8,737 nucleotides of DNA from Bacillota bacterium (GTDB lineage Bacteria > Bacillota > Clostridia > Christensenellales > CAG-138). The stretch covers positions 1 to 8,737 of the forward strand of contig JAEWZS010000030.1 of assembly GCA_023458355.1 (NCBI GenBank). Reading direction: 5' to 3'. A program made the position numbers and the translations under genes. This document shows positions 7,021 to 8,737 of this stretch, in pieces (position 1 is the first letter of the stretch; every line of letters starts with the position of its first letter). The notes below the pieces were generated by a model. That model did not search any database, had not been told where the DNA came from, and saw only the letters and a list, made by a program, of their open reading frames with translations.

Positions 7021-7130
7021 TTTTAGTTGCTCTATTTTTACGCCCTCTCGGGCATGGCAACCATGATACTTCGCAGGGGGTCGAAGGAGAAGCAAATGCA
7101 CCCTTTCTGCGAATACACACTAATCAACCA
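7021..7130 (-). ncRNA. Possible structured 5' leader of the lipoprotein gene (candidate cis-regulatory RNA)
   Basis: Between the predicted promoter and the ribosome site, the - strand leader can fold into two compound helices. The first pairs 7113-7107 with 7076-7070 (7 bp), with an inner GGGU/ACCC helix (7103-7100 with 7081-7078). The second pairs 7061-7057 with 7030-7026 (5 bp) around a hairpin of 7055-7050 with 7045-7040, capped by a GAGA (GNRA) tetraloop. An alternative AUGG/CCAU hairpin (7064-7061 with 7057-7054) competes with the second. It matches no riboswitch consensus I know (purine, TPP, preQ1, SAM, guanidine, c-di-GMP were considered). The pairing is directly visible; a regulatory function is inferred. 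Confidence 0.35.
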
Positions 7131-7136
7131 AATTCA

Positions 7137-7165
7137 ATTATACTATATATGACAGCATTTTGAAA
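7137..7165 (-). promoter_or_regulatory. Candidate promoter of the ABC transporter operon
   Basis: On the - strand a perfect TATAAT (plus strand 7137-7142) is preceded at 17 bases by TTTCAA (7160-7165), a weak -35. Transcription would begin near 7130, leaving a leader of about 125 bases. The region is sharply AT-rich and follows the threonine synthase stop by about 20 bases, so the -35 overlaps a small inverted repeat (GCATT/AATGC). No strong terminator separates threonine synthase from this promoter, so read-through from it is possible. Confidence 0.6.
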
Positions 7166-7182
7166 TGCCGCGAATGATGCTG

Positions 7183-8427
7183 CTATAGAATACCGTTTAG
7201 AATACCGCTATGCTCGAGCGCACTAAGCTCCGGCTCGCAGAGTGTGGGCCGGCCCGCTGCGCGAAGCGCGTTTTTCACATCTTTTAGCCCGCTGCCGGTG
7301 CTTATAACCGTTACCGTTTCGCTTCCCTTAATAATGCCGGTTCGCACAGCTTCACGAACGCCCGCCGTAGCGGTGACGCCCGCAGGTTCTCCAAACACGC
7401 CCTCGGTACGTCCGAGTACGCGCATGGTATCGAGGATTTGCTCGTCGCTCACGGAAATCCATGTGCCGTTTGAATTTTTCACAGCGCGAAGCGCCTTCAC
7501 GGGATTTCTCGGTACGCCTACGGCGATGGAATCGGCAATCGTGTTTTCTTCCGCCGGCTCCAAATTACCGCCGCGTTTTGCGGCCTCAACAAAAGGCATG
7601 CAGCCGGTGGACTGTACACCGAGTATTTTTGGTATGCGATCTATGAACCCAAGTTCCTTTAAGTCGTAAAAACCGTTATATACGCCGCCGATGGTGCAGC
7701 CGTCGCCCACGCTCACCGCAACCCAATCGGTCACGTTCCAGTTGAGCTGCTCGGCAATTTCGAGTGCCACGGTCTTTTTGCCTTCAACCATAACGGGGTT
7801 GATACCCGCGTTGCGGTTGTACCAGCCGTATTTATCGATCGCCGCGCGCGATAACTCAAATGTAGCACGATAATCGCCCTTTACGCTCACCACACGAGCA
7901 CCGAAAATGAGAAGCTGTGCAAGCTTGCCCTCTGGTGCACGCTCCGGCACGAAGATAACGCTCTTCAACCCCATGCGCGCAGCATTGCCCGCACAGGAGG
8001 AGGCAGCATTGCCCGTGGAGGAGCAGGCGATTGTATCATAACCCAGCTCAAGGGCTTTAGCGACTGCAACACCGCTTGCACGATCCTTTAAGGAGGCCGT
8101 GGGGTTAATGCCGTCGTCCTTAATATAGAGCGCTTTAAGCGATAGCTCGCTTCTTAAGTGCTCCGAGCGATAAAGCGGCGATCCGCCTACTCGAAGAAAC
8201 GCCGAAAAATCGCGTTCTTTGAGCGGCATAAGCGGGCTAAAACGCCACATGCTTTTATCTTGATTTTTTTGAAGGCTTTCTTTTGTAAAAGTAGAGGAAA
8301 TATAACGATAATCATAGAGAATATCGAGTATGCCCTTTTCACCGCACTTTGGGCAGGTAAGCATTTCCGTATAGGGGAATTCAGAACCGCACAAGGTGCA
8401 TTTATATCCCAGAATCCGTTGCTGCAT
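7183..8427 (-). CDS. thrC: Threonine synthase with N-terminal zinc ribbon
   Basis: This 414-residue PLP enzyme of the fold-type II family probably converts O-phosphohomoserine to threonine plus phosphate in the cytoplasm. It opens with a four-Cys zinc-ribbon-like element (Cys10, Cys13, Cys25, Cys28), seen in many archaeal and clostridial threonine synthases. The PLP lysine is Lys114 in NPTASLKDRASG. SSTGNAASSCAG (136-147) and GDGCTIGG (241-248) are substrate- and phosphate-binding loops, with STGSGLKD at 377-384. The reading frame is open to an ATG at 8532, but that start has no ribosome site and its extra 35 residues are not family-like. ATG 8427 has GAGG 6 bases upstream and begins MQQRILGYKC, as in relatives. 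The nearest alternatives are paralogues such as cysteate synthase; without homoserine genes nearby the exact substrate rests on similarity. A promoter lies 55 bases upstream. Confidence 0.9.
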   Translation of the reverse strand: MQQRILGYKCTLCGSEFPYTEMLTCPKCGEKGILDILYDYRYISSTFTKESLQKNQDKSMWRFSPLMPLKERDFSAFLRVGGSPLYRSEHLRSELSLKALYIKDDGINPTASLKDRASGVAVAKALELGYDTIACSSTGNAASSCAGNAARMGLKSVIFVPERAPEGKLAQLLIFGARVVSVKGDYRATFELSRAAIDKYGWYNRNAGINPVMVEGKKTVALEIAEQLNWNVTDWVAVSVGDGCTIGGVYNGFYDLKELGFIDRIPKILGVQSTGCMPFVEAAKRGGNLEPAEENTIADSIAVGVPRNPVKALRAVKNSNGTWISVSDEQILDTMRVLGRTEGVFGEPAGVTATAGVREAVRTGIIKGSETVTVISTGSGLKDVKNALRAAGRPTLCEPELSALEHSGILNGIL

Positions 8428-8481
8428 GCCGCACCTCAAACAAATAATTAGTACTGTGCAAAATCTTTTTGTGTTTTCCTC

Positions 8482-8510
8482 ATCATACACTATCTTTCTG
8501 CGTTTGTACA
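8482..8510 (-). promoter_or_regulatory. Candidate promoter of threonine synthase
   Basis: On the - strand TGTACA (plus strand 8505-8510) and TATGAT (8482-8487) are exactly 17 bases apart, matching consensus at 4 and 5 of 6 positions. The leader would be about 48 bases. Because this promoter lies inside the open frame extending to 8532, it supports the downstream start at 8427. No T-box features are visible in the short leader. Confidence 0.6.
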
Positions 8511-8586
8511 GCCAAAACTTCAATCCATTCATGTTATTTTTTGTATCCCGCTTGCTATGCTTACACCGAAAAACCCGTACCTTATA

Positions 8587-8615
8587 TTGTTTTAAGCGCT
8601 TATACGGGGTAAAAT
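8587..8615 (+). promoter_or_regulatory. Candidate promoter of the peptidase T gene, with embedded cre-like palindrome
   Basis: TTGTTT (8587-8592) and TAAAAT (8610-8615) are 17 bases apart, about 50 bases before the ATG. The spacer contains the 8-base palindrome AAGCGCTT at 8594-8601. The 14 bases 8591-8604 match the CcpA site consensus TGWAARCGYTWNCW at 12 positions, failing at the second and thirteenth. Binding there would block the promoter. The promoter boxes are moderate, the operator role is speculative. Confidence 0.45.
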
Positions 8616-8663
8616 AAAGCGATGATGTTTCATGTAGTATTTTGAGAGAGAAGGTAAATTTTT

Positions 8664-8737
8664 ATGAGTTTAACCGCAACCGAACGCTTTTTGAAATACG
8701 CAGCCTTCGACACTCGCTCCGATCATGAATCTACAAC
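8664..8737 (+). CDS. pepT: Peptidase T (tripeptide aminopeptidase), N-terminal part, runs off the right edge
   Basis: Only 24 codons are present. The start MSLTATERFLKYAAFDTRSD closely matches the N terminus of peptidase T proteins as I know them (pattern 'ERFLKYV.IDTQSD'), cytoplasmic zinc enzymes of the M20 family that remove the N-terminal residue of tripeptides. None of the zinc ligands lies in the window, so the call depends on this short match. AGAAGG at 8649-8654 is 9 bases before the ATG. The gene is transcribed divergently from threonine synthase across a 236-base gap that holds both promoters. Another M20 peptidase is possible but less likely given the FDTRSD motif. Confidence 0.75.
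   Translation, partial: MSLTATERFLKYAAFDTRSDHEST

Noticed and set aside
7143..7182. Inverted repeats just after threonine synthase (GCATT/AATGC and CAGCAT/ATGCTG) considered as its terminator
   Set aside because: Stems are only 5-6 bp and no T run follows on the - strand; they overlap the promoter of the next operon, so a terminator call is not supported.
1..8737. CRISPR arrays, tRNA or rRNA genes, insertion sequences, phage or defence genes
   Set aside because: No regularly spaced repeats, no tRNA cloverleaf, no transposase or integrase frames and no terminal inverted repeats were found; all long frames belong to housekeeping or transport families.

Overview
The window looks like chromosomal DNA from a moderate-GC member of the Firmicutes, probably class Clostridia. 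Nearly all genes have strong GGAGG-type ribosome binding sites. GTG and TTG starts occur, terminators are simple hairpins, and the protein families (short SerA, four-gene BMP/Nup-type ABC transporter, zinc-ribbon threonine synthase, peptidase T) are typical of gut Clostridia. The lineage is inferred from protein style only, without a database search.

Layout. On the + strand, bases 1-1277 carry the end of serC and a complete short serA, an operon for the first steps of serine synthesis, closed by a strong hairpin terminator at 1293-1329. On the - strand, a small membrane-anchored protein of unknown function (1366-1728) has its own promoter and converges on serA. Further right on the - strand lies a complete ABC importer operon, in transcription order: a BMP-family lipoprotein (7004-5721), a double-domain ATPase (5538-4003) and two permeases (4006-2894 and 2897-1914). 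The last three genes are coupled by 4-base ATGA overlaps, and the operon ends in a terminator at 1826-1858. Threonine synthase (8427-7183) lies upstream on the same strand. Divergent from it, the first 24 codons of a peptidase T gene run off the right edge.

How it fits together. The lipoprotein should capture a nucleoside or purine-like (possibly sugar-like) solute, and the ATPase and permeases import it. The neighbours concern amino acids: serine synthesis, threonine synthesis and peptide breakdown. The spacing and a 13-bp hairpin between the lipoprotein gene and the ATPase gene suggest the binding protein is made in excess.

No exotic system was found: no CRISPR array, mobile element, tRNA or defence gene. 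The points most worth a second look are the roughly 125-nt potentially structured leader before the lipoprotein gene, a cre-like palindrome inside the peptidase T promoter, a DxDxD calcium-loop-like motif in the lipoprotein, and the uncharacterised small membrane protein.
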